A model generated the notes under the pieces. It was not told the DNA's origin and made no database searches. It saw only the letters and a program-made list of their open reading frames with translations. From the NCBI GenBank assembly GCA_014804495.1, contig JAAUZS010000167.1:1-9869 (forward strand): a DNA stretch of 9,869 bases. Reading direction: 5' to 3'. Numbering within the stretch: the first letter of the stretch is position 1; each line of letters starts with the position of its first letter. Below are positions 1 to 6,457 of this stretch, one piece after another. Source of the DNA: Lachnospiraceae bacterium. Lineage in GTDB: Bacteria > Bacillota > Clostridia > Lachnospirales > Lachnospiraceae. A program made the position numbers and the translations under genes.

Positions 1-383
1 ACAGTAAGGACAGCCTGCTTGCGATTATCGGAAGATGCATAGCTCCGATTTTCACGCCGTTAGGGTTTAATGACTGGCGTGTGGCGACTTCACTTATCAG
101 CGGATTTACCGCAAAAGAGGCGGTTGTCAGTACCTTAAGTGTACTGACGGGTACATCTATGAGCAGCTTAAGCGAAACAATGGGCGCTATATTCACTCCG
201 GTTTCGGCAATCAGCTTTCTGGTATTTACGTTGCTTTATACTCCATGCGTGGCTGCTGTTGCCACAATAAAGCGTGAGATGGGTTCCGCCTTAAGAGCTT
301 TTGCGGTAGTCTTGATGCAGTGCGGTGTTGCATGGCTCGTTGCATGCCTTATATACCAGTTGCTACAACTTATCACAGTCTAG
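1..383 (+). CDS. feoB: Ferrous iron transport protein B, C-terminal fragment
   Basis: This is the last 126 codons of a gene that begins left of the window; the reading frame runs from base 3 to a TAG at 381-383. FeoB is a cytoplasmic-membrane Fe(II) importer with an N-terminal G-protein domain (absent here) and a polytopic C-terminal part. The visible protein starts with SKDSLLAIIGRCIAPIFTPL and continues GFNDWRVATSLISGF then TAKEAVVSTLSVL. This matches the conserved C-terminal FeoB segment around the GF-x-AKE-xVV motif. Two hydrophobic segments follow, near the FLVFTLLYTPCVAAVATIKR stretch and at the extreme C-terminus. The GTG at 81 is an internal valine codon in this frame, not a start. 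There is no Cys-rich tail of the kind some FeoB proteins carry. The family call is firm; upstream partners such as feoA cannot be judged. Confidence 0.93.
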   Translation, partial: SKDSLLAIIGRCIAPIFTPLGFNDWRVATSLISGFTAKEAVVSTLSVLTGTSMSSLSETMGAIFTPVSAISFLVFTLLYTPCVAAVATIKREMGSALRAFAVVLMQCGVAWLVACLIYQLLQLITV

Positions 384-486
384 TTGAGAAAAATAGCGGT
401 CGGGATTATTTGAGAAAAATAACAGTTGGAATTATTTGAAAAAATAACAATTGAAATTATTTGAAAAAAATAACAGTTGGGATTAT
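384..486. repeat. Four tandem copies of a 25-26 bp AT-rich unit
   Basis: Immediately after the feoB stop codon lie four head-to-tail units at 384-409, 410-435, 436-460 and 461-486. Each begins TTGA(G/A)AAAAAT and ends in ATTAT, with a core usually reading AACAGTTG; a partial fifth copy (TTGTAAC) begins at 487. Unit 1 is the most divergent (AGCGGTCG core) and unit 3 is one base shorter. Across each junction TTATTT and AAATAA form a small inverted repeat, so the transcript could fold into a row of weak A-U hairpins. No U-tract suits a normal intrinsic terminator. The role is unknown: slippage-derived spacer, mRNA 3'-end element or protein-binding array are all possible. Confidence 0.85.
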
Positions 487-594
487 TTGTAACTATAAAC
501 GGAGAGAATCATATATTATATAAGACTTTTTCTTGAGAAAATTTACAATCTAAGGAAAGAGCAAGTTATATAATAGGTGAAGGAGACTCATATA
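487..594 (+). promoter_or_regulatory. AT-rich leader with weak promoter candidates for the five-gene operon
   Basis: This stretch separates the tandem repeats from the ZIP gene. It holds several AT hexamers that could serve as a sigma-A -10: TATATT at 512-517 (19 bp after TTGTAA at 487-492) and TATAAT at 569-574, whose nearest -35-like TTTACA (542-547) is 21 bp away. Neither pair has ideal spacing, and the second would start transcription almost at the ribosome binding site. The AAGGAG at 580-585, nine bases before the ATG at 595, is the clear functional signal. A promoter is expected because there is a roughly 210-base gap after feoB, but I cannot place it confidently. Confidence 0.3.
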
Positions 595-1371
595 ATGGGT
601 ATATTCTTGGGACTTATGATTCCTCTGTTTGGTACGGCTATGGGAGCTTCCTGTGTTCTTTTCATGAGAAACAGCATGAATAAGCTTTTAGAGAAGGTTC
701 TGTTAGGATTTGCTTCCGGTGTAATGGTCGCTGCATCAGTGTGGTCGCTGCTTATTCCTGCCATTGATATGTCGCAGAATTATGAGAAACTTAAGTTTGT
801 TCCTGCGGCAACAGGCTTTGTGTTAGGCATCGCCTTTTTATATGGATTGGATAAATTGATTCCGCATCTACATCTTGGAGAGAGCAGACCTGAGGGTATA
901 AAGAGCAGCCTTAATAAAACGGTTATGCTTGCTTTGGCAGTAACACTTCATAACATACCGGAAGGAATGGCAGTTGGAGTGGTATTTGCAGGGGTAATGG
1001 CGGGAAGTAATGAGATAACACTTGCAGGAGCATATGCACTGGCAATAGGAATTGCTATCCAGAATTTTCCTGAAGGAGCAATCATATCAATGCCGATGAA
1101 AAGTAACGGCACGGGTAAAAAGAAAGCCTTTACTTATGGCGTTTTATCTGGTATTGTAGAACCGATTGGAGCTTTTGTCACTATTTTAGTGACGGGTGTA
1201 ATAGAGAAAGCGCTGCCATATTTACTTGCATTTGCGGCAGGAGCCATGATATATGTAGTAGTGGAAGAACTGATTCCGGAGGCGTCGGGAGACGGAGAGT
1301 CGGACGGAGCTACATTGGGATTTGCAGCCGGTTTTCTTATTATGATGATAATGGATGTTGCATTGTCCTAA
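595..1371 (+). CDS. ZIP family metal transporter, GufA subfamily
   Basis: This 258-residue protein is a polytopic ZIP transporter that would bring a divalent metal such as zinc, and possibly iron or manganese, into the cytoplasm. About eight membrane segments are visible. The TM4 signature is HNIPEG (His119, Glu123) and the TM5 signature is QNFPEG (Gln156, Asn157, Glu160). A third acidic cluster, EELIPE, lies in TM7 at 224-229. The Gln instead of His in TM5 is normal for GufA-type ZIPs such as the structurally known Bordetella protein. A short His-containing loop (HLHLGE) follows TM3. The reading frame extends upstream to GTG 577, but ATG 595 has AAGGAG nine bases before it and begins at the usual TM1 (IPLFGTAMGA), so I chose 595. 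It is first in the likely operon, 20 bases before the dehydrogenase gene. Substrate cannot be read from sequence. Confidence 0.9.
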   Translation: MGIFLGLMIPLFGTAMGASCVLFMRNSMNKLLEKVLLGFASGVMVAASVWSLLIPAIDMSQNYEKLKFVPAATGFVLGIAFLYGLDKLIPHLHLGESRPEGIKSSLNKTVMLALAVTLHNIPEGMAVGVVFAGVMAGSNEITLAGAYALAIGIAIQNFPEGAIISMPMKSNGTGKKKAFTYGVLSGIVEPIGAFVTILVTGVIEKALPYLLAFAAGAMIYVVVEELIPEASGDGESDGATLGFAAGFLIMMIMDVALS

Positions 1372-1391
1372 AAATAAAAGGAGTACGCAGG

Positions 1392-2438
1392 ATGAATAGA
1401 TTTAATTTACCATATTGTCTTATTATTGAAGAAGGTGTTTTTGAACATTTAGATGAGGTGCTTACGGAATGCATTCCGGATATAGATAAGCAGAAGGTAA
1501 TGATTGTAACAGAACCGGGTCTGCTTAACATTATACAGAAATATCTGGATGAGATGCAAAAGGATCTTCCGAACAGTAAACTGCATCTGATTGAAAAGAA
1601 TTCTTTTGATCAGGCTATGGAACTTGCAAGGACAATCTGCGCGGATGGTTATCAGGCGATTATAGGAATAGGCGGCGGCAAAGTGTTGGATGTTGCAAAA
1701 TATGCGGGATTTGTCGGAAAGATTCCATATATCTGCCTGCCTACTACTTTGAGCAACGACAGTCTTGCTTCACCGGTAGCGGTACTGGATATTGATGATA
1801 AGCTGCGTAAAACTCTGGGTTGTAAGATACCGACGGGCATAGTTGTTGATATCAACGTAATTATGAATGCGCCGATAGAACAGTTGAAGTCAGGAATTGG
1901 CGATACCATAAGCAAATATACGGCATTGTATGACTGGAAATTGGATGCAGCCCATAGGGGAGAGCGAGTAGATGATTTCGCATATATGATTTCCGACATG
2001 GCGCTTACTTCACTTTGTTATAATGAAGAAAAGTCCCTGAAAAGTAAGGAGTTTATAAAAACACTGACACAGTCGCTTGTAATGGGAGGTCTTGCCATGG
2101 AAATTGCGGGAAACTCCAGACCAAGCAGCGGTTCAGAGCATCTTTTCTGCCATTCATTGGAGGAAAATTATCCGGAAATCAGGATTTCGCATGGCATGGC
2201 AGTTGCGCTTGGAAGCGTGGTCGGATGTATTTTACAGGGCAGAAATGCGATAAGACTTAGGGAAATCCTGAAGGCATATGAACTGGATATCAATCCTATG
2301 AACTGGAATATAACGAAAGAAATCTTTGTGGATGCATGGCAGAAAGCGCCTGCTACAAGAAAGGACAGGCATACGATACTGAATGAAGTGTCACTGGACA
2401 AAGAACAATTAGAGCGAATATATAGTCAGCTTATATAA
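1392..2438 (+). CDS. Iron-containing alcohol dehydrogenase family, glycerol-1-phosphate dehydrogenase-like
   Basis: This 348-residue protein belongs to the metal-dependent Fe-ADH/dehydroquinate-synthase fold and most resembles the glycerol-1-phosphate dehydrogenase branch (EgsA/AraM). That branch reduces dihydroxyacetone phosphate with NAD(P)H. The N-terminal Rossmann-like domain has GIGGGKVLDVAKYAG near 92-106 and LPTTLSNDSLASP near 116-128, the latter typical of this branch. Likely metal ligands are Asp171 in SGIGDTISKY, His250 in SGSEHLFCH and His267 in ISHGMAVALG, the expected Asp-His-His set. Length is normal. AAAGGAG at 1377-1383, eight bases before ATG, fixes the start. It sits between a ZIP transporter, which could supply metal, and phospholipid genes, which fits a glycerophosphate role. 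Glycerol dehydrogenase or another polyol dehydrogenase remains possible. No prenylglyceryl phosphate synthase partner is present in the window. Confidence 0.8.
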   Translation: MNRFNLPYCLIIEEGVFEHLDEVLTECIPDIDKQKVMIVTEPGLLNIIQKYLDEMQKDLPNSKLHLIEKNSFDQAMELARTICADGYQAIIGIGGGKVLDVAKYAGFVGKIPYICLPTTLSNDSLASPVAVLDIDDKLRKTLGCKIPTGIVVDINVIMNAPIEQLKSGIGDTISKYTALYDWKLDAAHRGERVDDFAYMISDMALTSLCYNEEKSLKSKEFIKTLTQSLVMGGLAMEIAGNSRPSSGSEHLFCHSLEENYPEIRISHGMAVALGSVVGCILQGRNAIRLREILKAYELDINPMNWNITKEIFVDAWQKAPATRKDRHTILNEVSLDKEQLERIYSQLI

Positions 2439-2493
2439 GATGCAGGTGAAAAATACAGTTTATCAGGCAAAAGAAAGGAATAAGGCTATTTAT

Positions 2494-2730
2494 ATGAAAA
2501 GTTATATATTGGATTTGAATTCTATTGAAAAGGTCAAGGGTTTTGTATCGGTAATAAGTAATATTGAGGGATATTTTGATTTGGCTTCGGGAAGATATGT
2601 AGTGGATGCTAAGTCCATAATGGGCATTTTTTCTATGGATTTATCCGATAACGTAGAACTGAGAATACTGGAGACCAATGAAAAAATTTCGGAAATTGAG
2701 AAGGCTATTGCACCTTATATGGTTAAGTAA
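2494..2730 (+). CDS. HPr-like small protein lacking the phosphorylatable histidine
   Basis: This 78-residue protein looks like the PTS phosphocarrier HPr in its second half. Residues 39-51 (AKSIMGIFSMDLS) match the KSIMG-x-x-S region of HPr, and Ser41 falls where the regulatory Ser46 of Gram-positive HPr lies. The first half lacks the GLHARP active-site loop: around residues 11-18 it reads IEKVKGFV with no histidine, and the whole protein has none. It therefore cannot act as a standard phosphohistidine carrier. A regulatory or structural role is inference. The frame is open from an ATG at 2440, one base after the previous stop, but no ribosome binding site precedes that ATG. ATG 2494 has TAAGG eight bases upstream and starts at the normal first beta strand (MKSYILDL). 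It lies six bases before cls, suggesting translational coupling. Confidence 0.72.
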   Translation: MKSYILDLNSIEKVKGFVSVISNIEGYFDLASGRYVVDAKSIMGIFSMDLSDNVELRILETNEKISEIEKAIAPYMVK

Positions 2731-2736
2731 ACTGCT

Positions 2737-4266
2737 ATGAGGAAAGTATTACAGATTGTATTTAACAGAATATTTGTTACTGCGCTTATTGTTTTAATGC
2801 AGGTAATGTTTTTCATTTTTGTAATAATCAGATGGAGCAGTCATTATGTTGAGATTGCGGCAGTGCTTAGAATGCTTAGTCTGATTGTTGTTTGTTATCT
2901 TATTTATAAACCAACAAATCCGGCTGTGAAACTGGCATGGATTATACCGATTCTGGTATTCCCGATTTTTGGCGGTATATTGTATCTTGCATTTGGACAT
3001 GTTTTCATTTCGAAAAATCTGAGGAAAAACATGCAGATGGCTGATGAGCAGATGAGAAAAAATATACCTGAAAATGGGGACATACAGCGGGAATTGCGGG
3101 TAAAAAATGAGACAATTGCCAATCAATTCGGTTACCTTAATACATTTTCAGGAACCACAGTCTGTAAGAACACAAAAACAATGTATTTCTCTGATGGACT
3201 GGATTATTGGAAGCAATTACTACAGGACCTTGATACTGCTGAGCGTTTTATCTTCTTGGAGTATTTTATTATCGGAGAAGGTGAAATGTGGAATGAAATC
3301 CTGAAGATTCTGGAGAAGAAGGCAGCGCAGGGTTTGGAAGTAAGGCTTATATATGATGACTTTGGAAGCGTGCTTAAGCTTCCGAAACAATATGAGAAGT
3401 ACATTGAAAATAAGGGGATTAAGTGTGTTGCTTTTAACAAACTGATTCCGCTTATGTCTATTATTTTGAATAACAGAGACCATAGAAAAATTGTGGTCAT
3501 TGATGGTAAAATAGGATATACAGGCGGAGTCAATTTAGCGGATGAGTATATCAATTATGAAACATTGCATGGATATTGGAAAGATGCAGGTATACGCCTT
3601 AATGGGGAAGCTGTATGGAATTTTACAGTAATGTTTCTTCAGATGTGGAATATTACACGTCCTACCGATGAAGACTACAGTCTGTACCGATGCCGTTTTG
3701 AGGAACAGACAGGCGGCAGGGGATATGTACAGCCTTATGGGGATACGCCGTTTGATGATGAGACTGTAGGAGAAAATGTCTATCTTAATATGATAGGATA
3801 TGCTAAGAAGTATTTTTATGCATTTACGCCATATCTGATAATAGATAACGAAATGAACACAGCGCTGAAACTGGCGGCAAAAAGAGGTGTTGATGTAAGA
3901 CTCGTGACACCTGGAATACCTGATAAGAAATCGGCATACTGGCTGACACAGTCAGCTTATGTGAACTTATTAGAGTCCGGTGTAAAAATATATCAGTATA
4001 CACCCGGCTTTATTCATTCCAAATGTGTGTTGTGTGATGATGAGGCGGCGGTTGTGGGAACTGTCAATTTTGATTACCGAAGCTTCTATCACCATTTTGA
4101 GTGCGGAGTTTTGATGTATCAGACTGAGACAATAGATGAACTGAAAAAGGATATGGAAGAAACATTTGCTATATCTGAAGAGATTACGCTGGAATGGTGC
4201 AGGAAAAAAGTTATGAAACTGAATGTGATAGGACCGATCTTAAAGTTGTTTGCACCGTTATTCTGA
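2737..4266 (+). CDS. cls: Cardiolipin synthase (phospholipase D family)
   Basis: This 509-residue membrane enzyme condenses two phosphatidylglycerol molecules to cardiolipin and glycerol, or a closely related phosphatidyl transfer. The N-terminus has two to three membrane segments (about 9-32, 38-57 and 66-87), including the PLD_N-type stretch LAWIIPILVFPIFGGILYLA. Two HxK(x)4D catalytic motifs are intact: His249/Lys251/Asp256 (HRKIVVID), followed by GYTGGVNLADEY, and His427/Lys429/Asp434 (HSKCVLCD), followed by GTVNFDYRSF. Both have the Gly-x-x-N pattern expected of bacterial Cls. Length is typical. The ATG at 2737 has no recognisable Shine-Dalgarno sequence and lies only six bases after the HPr-like stop, so translation probably depends on ribosomes finishing that gene. 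The next Met in frame would cut into TM1, so 2737 is preferred. Confidence 0.93.
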   Translation: MRKVLQIVFNRIFVTALIVLMQVMFFIFVIIRWSSHYVEIAAVLRMLSLIVVCYLIYKPTNPAVKLAWIIPILVFPIFGGILYLAFGHVFISKNLRKNMQMADEQMRKNIPENGDIQRELRVKNETIANQFGYLNTFSGTTVCKNTKTMYFSDGLDYWKQLLQDLDTAERFIFLEYFIIGEGEMWNEILKILEKKAAQGLEVRLIYDDFGSVLKLPKQYEKYIENKGIKCVAFNKLIPLMSIILNNRDHRKIVVIDGKIGYTGGVNLADEYINYETLHGYWKDAGIRLNGEAVWNFTVMFLQMWNITRPTDEDYSLYRCRFEEQTGGRGYVQPYGDTPFDDETVGENVYLNMIGYAKKYFYAFTPYLIIDNEMNTALKLAAKRGVDVRLVTPGIPDKKSAYWLTQSAYVNLLESGVKIYQYTPGFIHSKCVLCDDEAAVVGTVNFDYRSFYHHFECGVLMYQTETIDELKKDMEETFAISEEITLEWCRKKVMKLNVIGPILKLFAPLF

Positions 4267-4296
4267 TTTTGGCAATAGAAAGAAGGATAGGATTCA

Positions 4297-5010
4297 ATGT
4301 TACGTTTTATACAGGTTATTATCTGTAATTTACCGAGAATTTATATGATTCCCAAGATGTCATATATGTCAAAGCATCCTGAGAAATATACGGAAGAGGA
4401 GCGTTATGCATATGCAAGGCTGGCAGTAAACAGAATGGTAAAATCCGGACATATCATTACGGAAGGTTTTGGAATGGAGAATCTTCCAAAGGAAGGCGGA
4501 TATGTCATGTTCCCTAACCATCAGGGTAAATACGACGCACTTGGAATTGTATATACCCATGAAAAACCCTGCTCGGTTGTTATTGATGATGCCAAGTCGC
4601 ATGTGATTCTGACTACGCAGTTCTTAAATCTGATACGTGCAAAACGTATGTTTAAAAATGACCTGCGTCAGTCTGTAAGGATAATTAAAGAGATTTCAGA
4701 AGAAGTAGCCGAAGGAAGAAAATATATTATCTTTCCGGAAGGAGGGTATTATCACAATCATAATGAAGTCTGTGATTTTAAACCGGGCTGCTTCAAAAGC
4801 GCCATGAGAGCAAAGGTTCCGATTGTACCGGTCGTATTGATTGACTCATATAAAGTATTTGAAGAATGGTCAATCAGAAAGGTGAAGACTCAGGTGCATT
4901 ACCTTCCTGCGATTTTATATGAGGAATATAAGGACAAGAATAGCAAGGAAGTAGCTAATATGGTTCATGACATAATCAAGGAATACATAAATAAAATCGT
5001 TACGAAATAA
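4297..5010 (+). CDS. PlsC-like 1-acyl-sn-glycerol-3-phosphate acyltransferase family protein
   Basis: This 237-residue protein belongs to the PlsC/LPLAT acyltransferase family, which transfers an acyl chain to lysophosphatidic acid or a related lysophospholipid at the inner face of the membrane. The HX4D catalytic motif is NHQGKYD (His75, Asp80). The acceptor-binding motif is FPEGG at 146-150, followed by the expected FKPGCFKSAMRAKVPIVPVV, which carries the conserved proline-rich strand. The N-terminal roughly 20 residues (IQVIICNLPRIYMI) are moderately hydrophobic and could be a membrane dip or anchor. AGAAGGA at 4281-4287 lies nine bases before the ATG, and the gene begins 30 bases after cls. 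Position next to cls supports a phospholipid role. Paralogous acyltransferases acting on other acceptors share these motifs, so the exact substrate is not established. Confidence 0.87.
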   Translation: MLRFIQVIICNLPRIYMIPKMSYMSKHPEKYTEEERYAYARLAVNRMVKSGHIITEGFGMENLPKEGGYVMFPNHQGKYDALGIVYTHEKPCSVVIDDAKSHVILTTQFLNLIRAKRMFKNDLRQSVRIIKEISEEVAEGRKYIIFPEGGYYHNHNEVCDFKPGCFKSAMRAKVPIVPVVLIDSYKVFEEWSIRKVKTQVHYLPAILYEEYKDKNSKEVANMVHDIIKEYINKIVTK

Positions 5011-5015
5011 CGATT
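4995..5015 (-). terminator. Probable intrinsic terminator for tmcAL
   Basis: A perfect 8-bp inverted repeat, AATCGTTA (4995-5002) and TAACGATT (5008-5015), encloses a five-base loop. Read on the minus strand the stem is followed by TTATTTAT, giving a T-rich tail (TTTTATTTAT including the stem end) as expected for Rho-independent termination of tmcAL. It lies inside the last codons of the acyltransferase gene. The stem is short and only moderately GC-rich, so strength is probably modest. Confidence 0.45.
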
Positions 5016-5078
5016 GTTCAAAGTAATGAATACTATAGAATAACAATTGTTATAGAATCACAATCGCTCTTTTATATT
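5011..5078 (+). terminator. Weak plus-strand terminator-like structure at the convergent junction
   Basis: CGATTGT (5011-5017) can pair with ACAATCG (5060-5066), followed by CTCTTTTATATT. The large 42-base loop contains a perfect 14-bp palindrome centred on CAATTG (5040-5053). This could end the upstream five-gene transcript, but the stem is short and the U-tract interrupted. It competes with the hairpin at 4995-5015, which shares bases 5011-5015. Confidence 0.28.
5034..5067. repeat. 17-bp tandem duplication spanning the tmcAL stop codon
   Basis: TATAGAATAACAATTGT (5034-5050) is followed directly by TATAGAATCACAATCGC (5051-5067), 14 of 17 positions identical. The second unit encodes the last codons of tmcAL and includes most of its stop codon on the minus strand; the first unit lies just beyond the stop. 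This looks like an old small tandem duplication at the gene junction. Confidence 0.75.
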
Positions 5079-6288
5079 CATTTAGCAGATTATGATGATA
5101 TTTATGGCTTACTATCAGGGAATATATGTGATTTGATTCAATATCCCGTTTTAGCATTTTTCTGCCGTTTTCAGAAGTAACATAAGAGTCAGAGTCAGCC
5201 AGCTTGGAAATAAGAGGAATAGAAGTTTTCTCCTTTATAGCTGACAGAAGGGGAGCGGCTTCTTTCCTAAAACCGACAATTCTCGCATAGTACACATAAT
5301 CGTCCGCACAAAAAGCATCTACATCTGACTGATAAATATCTAACAGAATATGCAGTAAATTTCTTGCTACTCTTGAATGGGTAATATTCCGTGTCTTTAT
5401 TTTTTCACAGAATGAAGTATAATCCGTATAGGAATAAATAAGGCTTTCCAGTCTGTCTGAAAAAGCTTTGTCGATATCGAAATACCGGCTATAGCCGTTT
5501 TCCTGTTCCTTAATGAGTTTATAAAGAATCAGGGAAGAGAAATCTTCTATAGTAATCGGAAATGTCTTTAGATAGTTCTCTTCCAGTAATTTGTATACGA
5601 TTTCAGGAAGTTGTTCTTTGATAAGGCTTATATCCTGATTCATTTCAATAGACTCTCTGATAGCGAGAGCAGAGCTATATGAATCATTAATAGAATCATC
5701 ATGATAGTCCGATCCTTTTCTTGATATAGTGTATGGCTCTATATGGCTGCCACGCTTTTTTAGCGCTTTCAGATATTCTATGCCGAGTATATTATTTGGA
5801 AATTGGAGAATATCAGAGTACCCGGCAAGTCTTGGTGAAGAAGCAATAAGCGCATTATTTCTTGCTTTGGGATAAGAAGAACCGGCCTTCATATTTTGTT
5901 TAATCAGGTCTTTAAATTCTTCACTTTCAGATACAAGCGAGTCAGACAGCATGGATAATGCCTGTATATTTCCGCATTCGCTGCCGAAACACAGGCAGTC
6001 GATAACATTAAGTCTGTCCAACATTGCGATGGCACCGGATGCGAAGTATTCTGCGCTGCCCGTAGCATAATGAACAGGCAGTTCGAGCACCAGGTCGGCG
6101 CCGCACATAAGAGCAGACTGTATGCGAAGCGATTTATCCATTATCGCGGGAATACCGCGCTGCATGAAATTTCCACTCATTATGACGACGCAGTAATCTG
6201 CTCCGGTGATTTTCTTTGCCTCTGCAATCTGATATGCATGTCCGTTGTGGAACGGATTGTATTCTGCAATAATACCTACTGTTTTCAT
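5050..6288 (-). CDS. tmcAL: tRNA(Met) cytidine acetate ligase TmcAL
   Basis: This 412-residue protein is the YlbM/TmcAL nucleotidyltransferase-fold enzyme. It uses acetate and ATP to make N4-acetylcytidine at the wobble position of elongator tRNA-Met, aiding decoding fidelity. The N-terminus shows the HxGH-type nucleotide-binding motif in EYNPFHNGH (9-17), followed by SGNFMQRG (38-45) and FGSECG (101-106). The family-specific PNNILGIEYLKAL (164-176), SRKGSDYHD (189-197) and SALAIRE (206-212) blocks are also present. The C-terminal half is helical and less conserved, as usual. Length matches the family at about 400 residues. On the minus strand AGAAGGA lies about ten bases before the ATG at 6288, fixing the start. 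It is transcribed alone, convergent with the lipid operon and divergent from the membrane protein gene. Confidence is high because all blocks are in order. Confidence 0.93.
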   Translation of the reverse strand: MKTVGIIAEYNPFHNGHAYQIAEAKKITGADYCVVIMSGNFMQRGIPAIMDKSLRIQSALMCGADLVLELPVHYATGSAEYFASGAIAMLDRLNVIDCLCFGSECGNIQALSMLSDSLVSESEEFKDLIKQNMKAGSSYPKARNNALIASSPRLAGYSDILQFPNNILGIEYLKALKKRGSHIEPYTISRKGSDYHDDSINDSYSSALAIRESIEMNQDISLIKEQLPEIVYKLLEENYLKTFPITIEDFSSLILYKLIKEQENGYSRYFDIDKAFSDRLESLIYSYTDYTSFCEKIKTRNITHSRVARNLLHILLDIYQSDVDAFCADDYVYYARIVGFRKEAAPLLSAIKEKTSIPLISKLADSDSYVTSENGRKMLKRDIESNHIYSLIVSHKYHHNLLNEYKRAIVIL

Positions 6289-6346
6289 ATATGGGGCTTC
6301 CTTCTTTCATTAGGTTTATGAGGCCGGTTTGTACTTTGTGATATTA

Positions 6347-6375
6347 AGTGTACCACGAAAATCGAGTTTGCGGAA
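6347..6375 (-). promoter_or_regulatory. Probable sigma-A promoter of tmcAL
   Basis: On the minus strand TGGTACACT gives an extended -10 (TG at 6355-6354, TACACT at 6352-6347). A weak -35 (TTCCGC, 6375-6370) lies 17 bases upstream. This leaves a 5' leader of about 50 bases before the ATG at 6288. The small dyad ACTT-N9-AAGT overlaps the -10, but I cannot assign it to a regulator. Confidence 0.5.
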
Positions 6376-6405
6376 TATTTTATATTAGTCTTATATTGTG
6401 CATTG

Positions 6406-6414
6406 TGATATACT
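6406..6414 (+). promoter_or_regulatory. Extended -10 promoter of the LIC_10190-like gene
   Basis: TGATATACT (TG at 6406-6407, TATACT at 6409-6414) is a good extended -10 element. No convincing -35 is present, which is common for TGn promoters. The expected start of transcription, near 6421, gives a leader of roughly 37 bases before the AAGGAG at 6445-6450. Because the element lies downstream of the GTG at 6398, it argues against that longer start. Confidence 0.55.
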
Positions 6415-6457
6415 GTACATGAAAGAAAAGTCCGCTGAGCTGATAAGGAGAAAGACG

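Noticed and set aside
384..486. CRISPR array interpretation of the tandem units
   Set aside because: The units are directly adjacent without unique spacers, are AT-rich and degenerate, and no cas genes are nearby.
577..594. GTG start at 577 adding six residues to the ZIP transporter
   Set aside because: The GTG lies just before the AAGGAG that serves ATG 595, and the added residues are not part of the first membrane segment.
384..594. Fur or other metal-regulator operator between feoB and the ZIP gene
   Set aside because: No good match to a GATAATGATTATC-type palindrome is visible. The dyads present are repeat-derived TTATTT/AAATAA pairs.
2440..2493. ATG start at 2440 for the HPr-like gene
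   Set aside because: It begins one base after the dehydrogenase stop without a ribosome binding site, and the 18 extra residues lie outside the HPr-like fold. ATG 2494 is better supported.
6070..6321. 83-codon plus-strand open frame opposite tmcAL
   Set aside because: It overlaps the conserved N-terminal coding region of tmcAL in antisense and shows no family motif.
6398..6457. GTG start at 6398 for the membrane protein
   Set aside because: It lies upstream of the extended -10 promoter at 6406-6414, so it would not be in the mRNA from that promoter. ATG 6458 has a strong ribosome binding site.
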